Assembly: GCA_019634415.1 (NCBI GenBank)
Contig: JAHQVJ010000040.1
Coordinates: 32,713-96,712 of the forward strand
From: Myxococcales bacterium
Lineage (GTDB): Bacteria; Myxococcota_A; UBA796; GCA-2862545
Direction of reading: 5' to 3'
DNA length: 64,000 bases
Program-made: the position numbers and the translations under genes
In this document: one piece after another, positions 41,257-50,843 of the stretch
How the letters are laid out: the number at the start of each line of letters is the position of its first letter
Numbering within the stretch: position 1 is the first letter of the stretch
The notes under the pieces: model-generated
What the model saw: the letters and a program-made list of their open reading frames with translations, nothing else
The model's database searches: none
What the model was told of the DNA's origin: nothing

Positions 41257-44028
41257 CTAGAACTCGTAGCCAGCGCCGATCTGGAGCCGCAGCGGGTCCT
41301 GACGCGAGATGGTGAGCAGTCGATTCTCTTGGAAGATGAAGCCGCCGCTGACCCGATCGGGAGCGCGGTTGTTGGTGATGTTCTGGGCATCGACGGACAG
41401 GATGAACTTGCCCTTGCGCACGTCGATCTCCTGCCGGAAGCCGAGGCTCAGGAACCAGTAAGGGTTGAACCTGTAGTAGGTGCCGCGCGGACGGATGCGC
41501 AGGCCATACCCACCGAAGGTGTCGGAGTAGTACAGGCGCTCGAACGGGAACCCGTCGTAGTACACGAAGGCCAGCGACAGCGACTGGGTCCACGGATCGG
41601 TGGGCAGGTTCCAGTAGGCCAGGCTCTTGAACTGGTGCCGACGGTCGGTGTTCAGGTTGCCGTAGTTGTACTGCGTCTGCGGGTCCACCAGGAACGAGCC
41701 CGACAGGGACTGCGAGGAGGAGCCCAGCGCATTGATGTAGGAGTACGAGGCCTCCGCCGCCCAGCGCCGGCTCTCCACCTTCCTAAGCCCGAGGTCCCAC
41801 TGGTAGTAGTCACGCTTGGCGAGTGCTGGCGTCCGCAGACGGCCGTACAGGTTCAGCGGATCGGCGAGGCGACTTCCGATGATGGAGGAGCCGTCCTCGT
41901 CGTACACCAAGTTCACGTCGTCGGGCTCGAACAGGAACCGAGAGAACTTCCCGGACATCTGTGAGAACAGGGCCAGGTCCTCGATGACCTCCTGCTCCAA
42001 GATCAAGATGATCTCGTCGACGCGCGGGTTGCGCAGGTTGTCGTGGGCGGTGTTGAGGTTCTGGCGCGGGTTCGCGACCCAGATGTCCGCCTGCGAGTTG
42101 AGGAAGCCCTCACCGGCCGTGAGCGTGGAGAGCTGCTCACCGAAGTACAGCTTGGAGCCGAAGCTGGACAGGGACGTGAAGTTGGCCACGCCGAGCCGCC
42201 CGATGTCGTTGAAGCGACCGTAGCCCGTGGCGATCTTGGTCTTCTGCTTCTTGAAGGGGTCCCACGATGCGTACAGACGCGGCCCGAGCAGCCCGCCCGA
42301 CAAGACGGGCTCACCGAGGTCGTTGCGGATGACGAAGCTGTCGAAGCGGCTACCGTAGTTGATGGTCAGGTTGCTGACGGGCTTCCACGAGTCCTGCGCG
42401 AACACGTTGTACTGCGACGACGTGGTGCGGAACTTGATGGGAGCCGTGATCTCCCACCAACCTCGGTTGATGAAGGAGCTGGGGTCGAAGGGGACCTCGT
42501 TGAGGTCCAGGAAGTACTGGTTGCCGTTGATGCCGACGATGCGATCCCACACCAGCTGGGCGCCTTCGGCACCGAACTTCAGGTCGTGGCTACCGCCGAG
42601 CGGATCGTTGACCGACAGCAGCGACAGCTTGGTGGACAGCCGGTAGGTGAAGCGATCGTCGAAGTCGAAGCGGATGTCGTTGACGCTGTCGTAGGCGCCA
42701 CCGCCGATTCCGATGCGACCCGGCGTCTGCCAGTCCACCGTGTCTTCGCGCTCGCCGGGCTCACAGGGATTCCAGGCGCGATCGCGGTTGTGCGTGCAGG
42801 GAACACCGCTTCCCTCGAGGTAGGACTTCTGGACGGACCCTACGGTGTCCAACGTGGTCTCGGGAGAGAGGAACCACTGCCAACGAAGCGACGCGACGTA
42901 GCCACCCTGGACCTGCTGCCGCTGCGCCTCGGCGCGGACGAACGGGTTGCCCTGCAGCCGGTTGGCGATGTTGGTGGGATCGGTCTGCAGCTGGGCCGAG
43001 ATGCGGTGCTCGGTGGAGGGCTGCACGGTCAACTTCGCGAGCAGGTAGTGCGCGTCGAAGTCACGAGCCTGCGCGATGCCGGTGTTGGCGATGATCGACC
43101 GGTTGGCAGAGTAGGACAGGATGAACCAGGCCTTGTCGCGCACGATGGGGCCGGAGAGGAGCGCCGCCACGGAGTAGGACTGGAAGGTGGCGTCGAAGCC
43201 GGTGGGGGCCAGGGTGAACCCGTCGGCGGTGACACGCTCGTCCATGCGGGGCCGCACGTTGCCGTTGTTGTAGAAGATGCGGGCCTGGTACTCGAGATTG
43301 TTGTTCCCCGACCGAGTGACCAGGTTGATGATCCCGCCCAGCGACGTGCCGTACTCGGGCATGTAGCCACCGAGGAGAACCTCGATCTGCTGGATGGCGT
43401 CGAAGTTGAAGTTCAGCGAGAACGTGCCCGTGACGGGATCCGTGATGTTCACGCCGTCGAGCATGTAGGTGTTCTCGTTGAAGGCACCACCGCCCATGTT
43501 CGGGTTGCCCGTGCCGTTGTCGGTCACGCCCGCCGCGAAGGTCACCGCCGTCTGGTAGCTACGACCCGCCGGGATCTTCTCCAAGAACTCCTTGGTGAGG
43601 ATCTGGCTGCGGGACGTGCTCTCCGTGTCGACGGCGTCTCGCGTGGCCTTGACCACCACCTCCTCGCCTTGTTGGGTCGACAGCTCGACGGTGAGTGGCG
43701 TCGTGCGCGAGATGTTGATGCGGATGTCCCGCACCGTCACGCCGCCGAACCCGCCCTTCGAGGCCTCGAGGTTGTAGTTGCCCGGCGGCAGCTCCGTGAA
43801 GAGGAACTGTCCGAGAGCGTTGGTCTGACGCTCCTGGACTCCACCGATGAGGTTCTCCCCTTCCAGACGCAGCGTGACCTGGGGGATCTCCAGCTGCATC
43901 TCCGTGTCGACCACGGTGATTCTCAGCTGACCCGTCGTCTGAGCCCATGACGGGAGGGCCACCAGGAGGGCCACGAGAGCTGCCAGGTAGGGCAGTACCG
44001 CTCGGCCGTTCAAGAGTTTCCAGACCAT
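41257..44028 (-). CDS. TonB-dependent receptor with carboxypeptidase-like N-terminal domain
   Basis: 923 residues from the ATG at 44028; an ATG ten codons upstream is also possible. The signal peptide (PYLAALVALLVALPSWAQ) is followed by a carboxypeptidase-regulatory-like domain (LRITVVDTEMQLEIPQVTLR), then a plug (KEFLEKIPAGRSYQTAVTFA, NENTYMLDGVNITDP) and a large beta-barrel ending in an aromatic F: LQIGAGYEF. It is a TonB-energised outer-membrane transporter; substrate unknown. No canonical TonB box was identified. It heads an operon with two lipoproteins. A small inverted repeat TCAAACCTTTGA (44062-44073) lies in the upstream region. Confidence 0.9.
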   Translation of the reverse strand: MVWKLLNGRAVLPYLAALVALLVALPSWAQTTGQLRITVVDTEMQLEIPQVTLRLEGENLIGGVQERQTNALGQFLFTELPPGNYNLEASKGGFGGVTVRDIRINISRTTPLTVELSTQQGEEVVVKATRDAVDTESTSRSQILTKEFLEKIPAGRSYQTAVTFAAGVTDNGTGNPNMGGGAFNENTYMLDGVNITDPVTGTFSLNFNFDAIQQIEVLLGGYMPEYGTSLGGIINLVTRSGNNNLEYQARIFYNNGNVRPRMDERVTADGFTLAPTGFDATFQSYSVAALLSGPIVRDKAWFILSYSANRSIIANTGIAQARDFDAHYLLAKLTVQPSTEHRISAQLQTDPTNIANRLQGNPFVRAEAQRQQVQGGYVASLRWQWFLSPETTLDTVGSVQKSYLEGSGVPCTHNRDRAWNPCEPGEREDTVDWQTPGRIGIGGGAYDSVNDIRFDFDDRFTYRLSTKLSLLSVNDPLGGSHDLKFGAEGAQLVWDRIVGINGNQYFLDLNEVPFDPSSFINRGWWEITAPIKFRTTSSQYNVFAQDSWKPVSNLTINYGSRFDSFVIRNDLGEPVLSGGLLGPRLYASWDPFKKQKTKIATGYGRFNDIGRLGVANFTSLSSFGSKLYFGEQLSTLTAGEGFLNSQADIWVANPRQNLNTAHDNLRNPRVDEIILILEQEVIEDLALFSQMSGKFSRFLFEPDDVNLVYDEDGSSIIGSRLADPLNLYGRLRTPALAKRDYYQWDLGLRKVESRRWAAEASYSYINALGSSSQSLSGSFLVDPQTQYNYGNLNTDRRHQFKSLAYWNLPTDPWTQSLSLAFVYYDGFPFERLYYSDTFGGYGLRIRPRGTYYRFNPYWFLSLGFRQEIDVRKGKFILSVDAQNITNNRAPDRVSGGFIFQENRLLTISRQDPLRLQIGAGYEF

Positions 44029-44326
44029 TCCCTGACGTCTCCCGAGATGCGAAAGCATCCCTCAAACCTTTGAATCGGGCGAGTTAGCTCACGACGCGAG
44101 CAGACTGCCGAACAGCGCTAGGCGTACAACAAGTGGCACTGAGAAATCAACCCACCGTCACCTAGAGGACAGGACCGCTCCAAGCCGGTTGCCCCCCACA
44201 GGTGCCCCATGGACCGCCCCCGTTAACCCAAGGTGTGTTCGAAGCACCCACGAAGGCGAAAGGCTCTTGTGTTACAACGGCGCGACCACGCCCTTAGGGG
44301 CGGAGCGCATCTTTTCGGAGGATGAC
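44029..44326. other. Intergenic region between divergent genes
   Basis: About 300 bases between the TonB receptor (minus) and the secreted-protein gene (plus). It holds a small inverted repeat TCAAACCTTTGA at 44062-44073, reminiscent of, but differently spaced from, the TTCAA-N6-TTGAA elements. No RNA gene, ORF or strong promoter was identified. Confidence 0.5.
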
Positions 44327-44998
44327 ATGTTCGGTCGGGTCCTAAGGGGAACGACGGCAGCTATCGCCTTGCTCGTGGCGACCAGCATCACGCCCTCGCC
44401 CAGCCAGGCGACCACGTTCGCGGAGCTCACGGTGGAGCAATTCACCGATGCCTCCACCTGGATCGTGGAGGGCAAGGTCACACGCGTGTGGACGGAGCTT
44501 CACTCGGAACGGTCCCTGGTGTGGACCCGTGCCGAGGTAGACGTCTCCCGGGTCCTCAAGGGACCGTCCACGCCCGACACCATCGTGGTCGACAGCTTGG
44601 GTGGGAAGTTCGGCGATCTGGAAGTGGGCGTGCCGGGCCGGGCCGTATTCTCCGAGGGGGAGCGCGTCTTCATGTTCCTCGACGACGCCAACGGGCGGCT
44701 GGTGCCCATCTCCAAGTTCCTCGGAAAGTTTACGATTCGGAGGGCCGCAGGTGAGGATCGTCATCACGTGATGAATTGGCATCCGCGGCGCAACGAGACA
44801 TTCGATCATCGCTTCCTCCCCCACCCCGCGCCGGAGCATCGGGTGTACCTCGACGACATGATCGAGCGGGTGAGCGGCCGCCTCCAGGTGGGTTGGGACG
44901 GCAACCCCATCCCGGGAATCACCGCCGAGCGTCTCGAGTCCATCAACCGCCTCGAGCGGAGGATGCCCCACACTCTGGACCCGGAGACGGCCCAATGA
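44327..44998 (+). CDS. Secreted protein of unknown function preceding matrixins
   Basis: 223 residues from the ATG at 44327 with CGGAGG six bases upstream. TTAAIALLVATSITPSPSQA is a cleavable signal peptide. The mature part begins TFAELTVEQFTDASTWIVEG and contains a compact beta-rich segment (VEGKVTRVWTELHSER, RAEVDVSRVLKGPSTP) common in myxobacterial hypothetical proteins. It overlaps the first metalloprotease gene by four bases, so it may be a chaperone, inhibitor or partner for that protease; this is inference from position only. Confidence 0.72.
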   Translation: MFGRVLRGTTAAIALLVATSITPSPSQATTFAELTVEQFTDASTWIVEGKVTRVWTELHSERSLVWTRAEVDVSRVLKGPSTPDTIVVDSLGGKFGDLEVGVPGRAVFSEGERVFMFLDDANGRLVPISKFLGKFTIRRAAGEDRHHVMNWHPRRNETFDHRFLPHPAPEHRVYLDDMIERVSGRLQVGWDGNPIPGITAERLESINRLERRMPHTLDPETAQ

Positions 44999-46431
44999 GC
45001 CGCGCCACTAGCCTTGGCGGCATCGCCGCCCTCATGCTCTCCACCCCGGCCCTGGCCTGGGAACACACCACGGTCGTCTGGACTCCGACCCAGATGCCGA
45101 TCGTGGTGCAGGTCGCCGACGACGGCGAGCCCAACAGCATCCAGGCCTGCGAGAAGAGCGGCGGCATGTCGGGCTGTTGTGAGGAAGGGGTTCCTGCAGG
45201 CTACTGCCTCGAAGCCACCGTGCTCGGCTTCGAAGCCTGGGAAGATGCCCAGTGTGCCGAGTGGGAGGTGGACGTCCTCGACAGCATCGAGAACCCCGCC
45301 CTGGTGGCACCCAATCTCCCTTCGTCGGCGGATGTGCTCGACCCCTTCAACTACATCACCTTCAACGACCCTGGTTGGGAGACGGGAGACGGCACCATCG
45401 CCGAGATCGGCACCCGCGCGGTCACGTTGTCCCGCACCAACGGCAACCAGGCGTTCATCTTCGACGGCCAGATCTACCGGGAGCACACCAGCTCCGACAT
45501 CGTCTTCAACGAGAACACCGAGTTCATCAGCCAGCCCGACATCGAGGCCGGTCGGTGCAGCGGCTCCGAGGCGAGCCTGCTGTCCACCATGACCCACGAG
45601 ATCGGCCACTTCATGGGGATGGACCATTCCTGTGAAGACCCGGCGAAGGGGGGTGCTCCGTGCACCGACCCGGTGCTGGCCAACGCCACGATGTTCTGGA
45701 CGGGTCCGAACTGCGACACCGAGCGCGTGACCATCAACTCGGACGACATCGAGGGCATCACCGCCCTGTACGGTCCGTCGGCCCAGTTCGCCTGCTCTCA
45801 CGAGGTCAGCGACGACCAGGTGATCGGTGTCGTGCCGTTCACGCTGAGGTGCGTCATCGTGTCCGACTTCCTCAACGAGGTGACGGGTGCTACGTGGACC
45901 TTCGGTGACGGCGGCACGTCCACCGAGCTGAACGCCGAGCACGAGTACACCGAGGCTGGCAACTACACCATCCAGGTCAACGTGCAGGGCGAGCGAGAGG
46001 CCTGTGGCGACGATGGGTGGGAGAACAACTTCCGCCGGGTCGGGTACGTGCGGGCCTGTGACATCCCCACGGCCTCCTTCCAGGTCGAGCAGGTGGATGG
46101 CCGGCTCTACCAGATGCTCAACGACTCCGACGTGTCGGTGTTCGGCTGCATCTCCGACATCCAGTGGGACGTGTTCGCAGGCAACGGCGAGGGCGAGCCC
46201 ATCATGGATCCCATCAAGGCGTGGGAGCCCATCATCGACTTCCCCGAAGCAGGGACCTACACGGTGGTGATGAGCCTCGGCGGCATCGCCGGGACGGGCG
46301 GCGCGAAGGCCACCTTCGAGGTTCGCAACCGGGGTGGCAGCAGCACTTCCTGTGACACCACGGGGCCTGCTGGCGGAGCGCTGGCCCTCGTGGTGCTGGC
46401 GAGCATGCTGGGTCGCCGTCGCCGCAGCTAG
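44995..46431 (+). CDS. Matrixin-like secreted metalloprotease with MYXO-CTERM-like tail (copy 1)
   Basis: 478 residues. Signal peptide ends STPALAW. The metzincin zinc motif is HEIGHFMGMDH (three His, catalytic Glu) near residue 202, followed by TERVTINSDDIEGITALYGP, typical of M10 matrixins. Residues about 285-345 form a PKD-like domain (TGATWTFGDGGTSTELNAEH). A second Cys-containing sandwich follows (GCISDIQWDVFAGNG). The tail GPAGGALALVVLASMLGRRR is a Gly-hydrophobic-Arg sorting signal of MYXO-CTERM type, with a preceding Cys. It is predicted to be displayed at the surface or released after cleavage. It is adjacent to a close paralogue. Confidence 0.88.
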   Translation: MSRATSLGGIAALMLSTPALAWEHTTVVWTPTQMPIVVQVADDGEPNSIQACEKSGGMSGCCEEGVPAGYCLEATVLGFEAWEDAQCAEWEVDVLDSIENPALVAPNLPSSADVLDPFNYITFNDPGWETGDGTIAEIGTRAVTLSRTNGNQAFIFDGQIYREHTSSDIVFNENTEFISQPDIEAGRCSGSEASLLSTMTHEIGHFMGMDHSCEDPAKGGAPCTDPVLANATMFWTGPNCDTERVTINSDDIEGITALYGPSAQFACSHEVSDDQVIGVVPFTLRCVIVSDFLNEVTGATWTFGDGGTSTELNAEHEYTEAGNYTIQVNVQGEREACGDDGWENNFRRVGYVRACDIPTASFQVEQVDGRLYQMLNDSDVSVFGCISDIQWDVFAGNGEGEPIMDPIKAWEPIIDFPEAGTYTVVMSLGGIAGTGGAKATFEVRNRGGSSTSCDTTGPAGGALALVVLASMLGRRRRS

Positions 46432-46453
46432 CTCGAACGTCGAACAGACGACT

Positions 46454-46482
46454 ACGGCGGCGTGGGTCTCCCACGCCGCCGT
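46454..46482 (+). terminator. Strong hairpin between the two metalloprotease genes
   Basis: ACGGCGGCGTGGG, loop TCT, CCCACGCCGCCGT: a perfect 13-bp stem placed 22 bases after the copy-1 stop. There is no run of T after the stem, so it may be an intrinsic terminator of the GC-rich kind, an RNA-stabilising structure, or an attenuator before copy 2. Confidence 0.6.
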
Positions 46483-46572
46483 CGTGCGTTCAAGGTCCAG
46501 GTTCGCGGCGCATTAGCAGAAGCCGAGCTAGGATCACCGAACCTGGCGAGCCACTGTATGTTGGAGGCCTCC

Positions 46573-48003
46573 GTGCCCGGACCCTTTGTTGCCGATGATC
46601 GAACGTTGATATCGCCCCCCACGATCCTTTGGTGCCTCGGCGTACTCCTCGCATCCACGCCGGCCCTGGCGTGGGAGCACACCAGCGTCGTGTGGGCCCC
46701 CGATCAGATGCCCATCTCGGTCCACGTGGCCGACGATGGCGTGCCGTACCATCCCGACAGGTGTGCACAGAGCGGAAGCTGCTGCGAAGACAGCCTGCCT
46801 GCGGGGTACTGCTACGAGGCCACCCTGCGGGGCTTCGAGGCGTGGGAAGACGCGCAGTGTACCGAGTGGGAGATCAACGTCCTCGGTGCATTCGACAGCT
46901 CGACCTTCACGATCCCCCAGGACCACCCGAACCCCGAAGATGGCGTGAACCTCGTCACCTTCAACGGGGACGTGCAGGCCAGCGAGCCCGGCACGCTGGC
47001 GGTGACGTACTTCAGCACGCAGGGGCAGCAGGCCTTCGTCCTCGATGGAGAGCCCTACACCAGGCACATCAGCGCGGACATCGTGTTCAGCGACGACGTC
47101 GAGTTCGCCACCCAGGCCGACATCGAGAACGGGCAGTGCGACGGAGCCTTCAGCTTCGAGTCGACCATGACCCACGAGATCGGACACTTCATGGGGATGG
47201 GGCACTCCTGCGACGACGAGGCGGAGGGCCATCCTCCGTGCACCGATCCGACACTGGCCAATGCCACGATGTTCTGGGCGATTCCTCCCTGCGACCAGGA
47301 GGCCGTCACCATCAACGACGACGACATCGCAGGGATCACCGCACTGTACGGCCCCTCCGCCAGCTTCTCCTGCTCCCACCAAGTAGACGAGGATCTCGTC
47401 GTCGGGGTCGTGCCGTTCACCCTCAACTGCGTCGTCGTCTCCAACTTCCTCGACGAGATCGCCTCGGTCGAGTGGAGCTTCGGAGACGGGGGCACCTCCA
47501 CCGAGCTCGCTGCCGAGCACGAGTACACCGAGGCGGGCACCTACACCATCCGCATGAGCGTGGAGGGCGAACGTGAGGCGTGTGGACCCGACGGCTGGCT
47601 CAACGATGTGGAGCGCGTCGGCTACGTGCGCGCGTGCGACGTGCCCGCGGCCGTCTTCGAGCTCGAGCAGGTGGACGCATTGAGCTACCAGACACGCAAC
47701 GACTCCGACGTGTCGGTGTACGGCTGCATCTCCGACATCCAGTGGGACGTCTTCGCTGGCGACGACACCAGCGGGGAGCGTATCGGAGATCCCATCAAGG
47801 CCTGGGAGCCCATCCTCGAGTTTCCCGAGGCCGGCACCTACACCGTCGTGATGAGCCTCGGCGGCATCGCGGGCACCGGCGGAGCCAAGGTCACCCTCGA
47901 GGTGGGCGACCGCGCGGCCTCGGGGTGCCGAACGGTGCCGACCACTGGTGGCATGCTGGCGGTGGGCTTGCTGGCCCTCGCCACCCGTCGCCGGCGTCGA
48001 TGA
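46573..48003 (+). CDS. Matrixin-like secreted metalloprotease with MYXO-CTERM-like tail (copy 2)
   Basis: 476 residues from a GTG at 46573 with GGAGG five bases upstream; ATG 46558 and TTG 46606 are other in-frame starts. It is a full-length paralogue of copy 1, with the same signal-peptide end STPALAW, the zinc motif HEIGHFMGMGH, a PKD-like domain (VEWSFGDGGTSTELAAEH) and the second sandwich GCISDIQWDVFAGDD. The C-terminus TTGGMLAVGLLALATRRRR is the same class of sorting tail. The third zinc His is retained. It arose by tandem duplication; the two have diverged mostly in the region before the zinc site, suggesting different substrates. Confidence 0.87.
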   Translation: MPGPFVADDRTLISPPTILWCLGVLLASTPALAWEHTSVVWAPDQMPISVHVADDGVPYHPDRCAQSGSCCEDSLPAGYCYEATLRGFEAWEDAQCTEWEINVLGAFDSSTFTIPQDHPNPEDGVNLVTFNGDVQASEPGTLAVTYFSTQGQQAFVLDGEPYTRHISADIVFSDDVEFATQADIENGQCDGAFSFESTMTHEIGHFMGMGHSCDDEAEGHPPCTDPTLANATMFWAIPPCDQEAVTINDDDIAGITALYGPSASFSCSHQVDEDLVVGVVPFTLNCVVVSNFLDEIASVEWSFGDGGTSTELAAEHEYTEAGTYTIRMSVEGEREACGPDGWLNDVERVGYVRACDVPAAVFELEQVDALSYQTRNDSDVSVYGCISDIQWDVFAGDDTSGERIGDPIKAWEPILEFPEAGTYTVVMSLGGIAGTGGAKVTLEVGDRAASGCRTVPTTGGMLAVGLLALATRRRRR

Positions 48004-48095
48004 GGCGCTGCCGTCGTCGAGACGGTGCAGCTGCATAGAGCGTCGCTCATCGGAGGGAACGGGGTAATACTGTGTGGTCCCCGGAGGCCCGCACG

Positions 48096-50831
48096 ATGCC
48101 CACCAGCACCGCATTGCTGACCATGTCCCTGCTCTTGGGCACGATCCTCGGAGGCTGCGGTGTGGGAGGCTGCTCGGGCGGCAGGCCCTCAGCGGTGTCA
48201 GCGGACGAGGGGCAGGCGATCTCGCTGCGAGAGCTCCCCTTCCAGACGCTCGAGATTCCCGACAACAGTCGCCCCAGCGGATCCGAGCCTCCCACGGCCA
48301 TCGAGGTGAACGGCCCCTTCCGCTACATCGGGACCAGCCGCAAGGGCATGCACAAGTGGGCCACCCGCGTGCCGTTTCGCCCTCGCGGGTTGTTCTTCCA
48401 CAACCCCAGGCCCCAGATGGTGCTGCGCGACGCCGAGGGGCGTACCGTGCGCTACGATCGCTTCGGCAAGCACGACGTGCCCACGTGGTCCTTCGACCGC
48501 GACAGCCTCATCGTGTACCAGCCAACGCGGAACCCCCCGCCCGAAGACGGCCAGTTCACCCTGACCTACCCCACCGCGGTTCAGCGCGAGCGAGCGCTGA
48601 ACCTGCAGTGGTCGGACCACGCCGCAGATCCGTCCTCTTTCGTGTGGCAGACCAACCAGGACGACTGGGACAGCCGAGAGGGGCTGCTGCTCCCGGCACC
48701 TGGCGTTGCCGAGTGGGCGATCGAGGTTCCCAAGGCGGGTGAGCTGCACTTCGTCTCCGGCCTGGTGGAGCCCGAGATCCTCGACGGAGCGGGCTCGAAC
48801 GGGGCACGCTTGCTGGTGGAGGTCGAGACTGGGGGGACCACCGAGGAAGCTGCCTCCATCGAGCTCGCCGTGCGCGACTTCCAGCCGCAGCGCGTCGATC
48901 TGTCTCGCTGGGCCGGCCAGGCGGTCACCCTGCGGCTGCGTACCGATCCGATGGGCTCCGCCGACTTCGACTACGCCTTCGTCGCCGAGCCCGCCGTGAC
49001 CAGCCGGCTCGCCGATCCGGTGCGCGTGGTCATGGTGTTCATCGACACCCTGCGGCCCGATCACATGTCGCTGTATGGCTACGAGCGCGACACCACCGCC
49101 GCGATCGACCACTTGGCCACCGACGCCGCCGTGTTCACGGAGGCCCGCTCGGTGGCGCCGTGGACGCTGCCCTCGGCCCGCTCCCTCATCACCGGCCGTC
49201 AGCCCGAGTACTACGACGCCAGCCCCACGCTGCCCGCACTGCTGGGCCAGCAGGGATGGGCCACGGCGTTCATGGCGGGCAACGTCTACCTGTCGGTGAA
49301 CTTCGACATGCATCGCGACTGGGATCTACACCGCGTGGGGCTGTGGCCCATGGCCGAGAAGGTCACCGACGACACGCTGCAGTGGCTCGAAGAGCACGAA
49401 GGCCGCAACGCGCTGGTTCAGGTCCACTACATGGACCCGCACCTGCCCTACATCGAGCCTCGTTCCTACCGTCGGCGCTACGCCGGCGACGGTCCCGAGG
49501 GCCTGCGCGAAGAGTTCCACCTGCCCGAGGTGCGCAAGCTCAACCTGCGCAACAAGCCCGAGGATCAGCAGTACCTGCGCGACCGCTACGACAACAACAT
49601 CCGCTACGCCACCGACCAGGTGGCCCGCATCCTCGACGTCATGAACGACAACGACATCCTCGTGCTCTTCGCCGACCATGGCGAGGAGTTCTGGGATCAT
49701 GGCGGGTTCGAGCACGGCCACACCCTGTTCGACGAGGTGATGCGGGTGCCCTTCGTGGTCAAGGCACCGGGCCTCGCCACGGGCACCTTCGACACCCCGG
49801 TCTCGTTGCTCGACCTCACGCCGACGATCCTCGATCTGGTGGGGCAGCCGCCCCTCGAGGGGCTGCACGGCAGGAGCCTGGTCCCGCTGCTGAAGGGCGA
49901 CGAAGCCGAGAAGGAGGCGCTGTCCGAGCGCAGCCTCGGGTTCGGTCGCCCGCTGTACGGCCTGGAGATGTGGGGCGTGTACCACGGCAACAAGAAGTGG
50001 TGGACCCACGAGGGCCGCGAGACGCTGTACGACCTGACCTCCGATCCGCAGGAGCGCGAGAACCTGCTGAAGGAAGACGCCGACGACAGCGCAGCCCCCT
50101 ACCGCGACCACCTGGCCGATGCGATGGGTCGCGAGGTCGCAGCGGGCTACCGGCTGGTGACGGGACGCCCCAAGATGTCGGGCGCGCCCATGGGCACCTG
50201 GGCGTTGTGCACGGTGCCCGGAGGGTTCGAGCACGGCTGGCTGGGGGAGGATCCCCTCGACAAGGCGCAGTCCACCCTGACCAAGCACGACGATCCGGCT
50301 GCGGTGCGCGCCCTGCTCGAGCAGTACCAGATGGTCGGGCACGACGTACCCGACGACATGGGAACGGCGCTCGAGATGTGCTGGCACCCAGGCCAGCGCG
50401 GCTCACGGGAGCTGTACATGGTACCCACGATGGAGCTGCCGGACGTGGGCATGCAGATGGTCTGCAGTGCCTACCAGGGCGATGCGGGCGGCGGAAAGCG
50501 CGCCACCTTCACCATCCACCCCACCCGCACCTCGGGTCTCGGCAAGTGGCGCACACCGCTGCGCAAGGTGGACTTCCCGCAGCGCCAGGTGCTCCTGCAG
50601 TTCGGCATCGGTCCCATCAACGGAGGCGATCTGCAGGCGCTGCTCGCCACGGATCCCGAGATGTCCGAGATGCTGGAGGCGCTCGGCTACGTGGATCGCG
50701 ACGACCCCGAGGGGAACGCGCCCACGGCACCCACCCCCATGCTCGCGGGGGATCGCCCGTGCCCAGCGCCCACGGTGGAGCTGCCCACGCCGAAGACACC
50801 GCCCCCGGGCAACGGCACCATCGGAGGGTGA
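48096..50831 (+). CDS. Sulfatase-like lipoprotein (alkaline phosphatase superfamily)
   Basis: 911 residues from the ATG at 48096 with GGAGG eight bases upstream. Lipobox in MSLLLGTILGGCGVG. Residues about 60-310 are beta-sandwich-like and unassigned. The sulfatase-type domain covers about 320-670: VMVFIDTLRPDHMSLYGY (metal Asp), SVAPWTLPSARSLITGRQ (active-site loop) and FADHGEEFWDHGG (metal site). The nucleophile position is Thr in WTLPSAR where classical sulfatases have Cys/Ser in CxPSR, so a phosphohydrolase or transferase activity is likely. The C-terminal 240 residues have no match. It is anchored outside the cytoplasm and ends tail to tail with the PP2C gene. Confidence 0.83.
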   Translation: MPTSTALLTMSLLLGTILGGCGVGGCSGGRPSAVSADEGQAISLRELPFQTLEIPDNSRPSGSEPPTAIEVNGPFRYIGTSRKGMHKWATRVPFRPRGLFFHNPRPQMVLRDAEGRTVRYDRFGKHDVPTWSFDRDSLIVYQPTRNPPPEDGQFTLTYPTAVQRERALNLQWSDHAADPSSFVWQTNQDDWDSREGLLLPAPGVAEWAIEVPKAGELHFVSGLVEPEILDGAGSNGARLLVEVETGGTTEEAASIELAVRDFQPQRVDLSRWAGQAVTLRLRTDPMGSADFDYAFVAEPAVTSRLADPVRVVMVFIDTLRPDHMSLYGYERDTTAAIDHLATDAAVFTEARSVAPWTLPSARSLITGRQPEYYDASPTLPALLGQQGWATAFMAGNVYLSVNFDMHRDWDLHRVGLWPMAEKVTDDTLQWLEEHEGRNALVQVHYMDPHLPYIEPRSYRRRYAGDGPEGLREEFHLPEVRKLNLRNKPEDQQYLRDRYDNNIRYATDQVARILDVMNDNDILVLFADHGEEFWDHGGFEHGHTLFDEVMRVPFVVKAPGLATGTFDTPVSLLDLTPTILDLVGQPPLEGLHGRSLVPLLKGDEAEKEALSERSLGFGRPLYGLEMWGVYHGNKKWWTHEGRETLYDLTSDPQERENLLKEDADDSAAPYRDHLADAMGREVAAGYRLVTGRPKMSGAPMGTWALCTVPGGFEHGWLGEDPLDKAQSTLTKHDDPAAVRALLEQYQMVGHDVPDDMGTALEMCWHPGQRGSRELYMVPTMELPDVGMQMVCSAYQGDAGGGKRATFTIHPTRTSGLGKWRTPLRKVDFPQRQVLLQFGIGPINGGDLQALLATDPEMSEMLEALGYVDRDDPEGNAPTAPTPMLAGDRPCPAPTVELPTPKTPPPGNGTIGG

Positions 50832-50843
50832 GTCGGCTCCCCC

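Noticed and set aside
44110..44145. TGGCAC followed by AATC resembling a sigma54 -24/-12 promoter
   Set aside because: The -12 TTGC/TGC element is absent at the required spacing.
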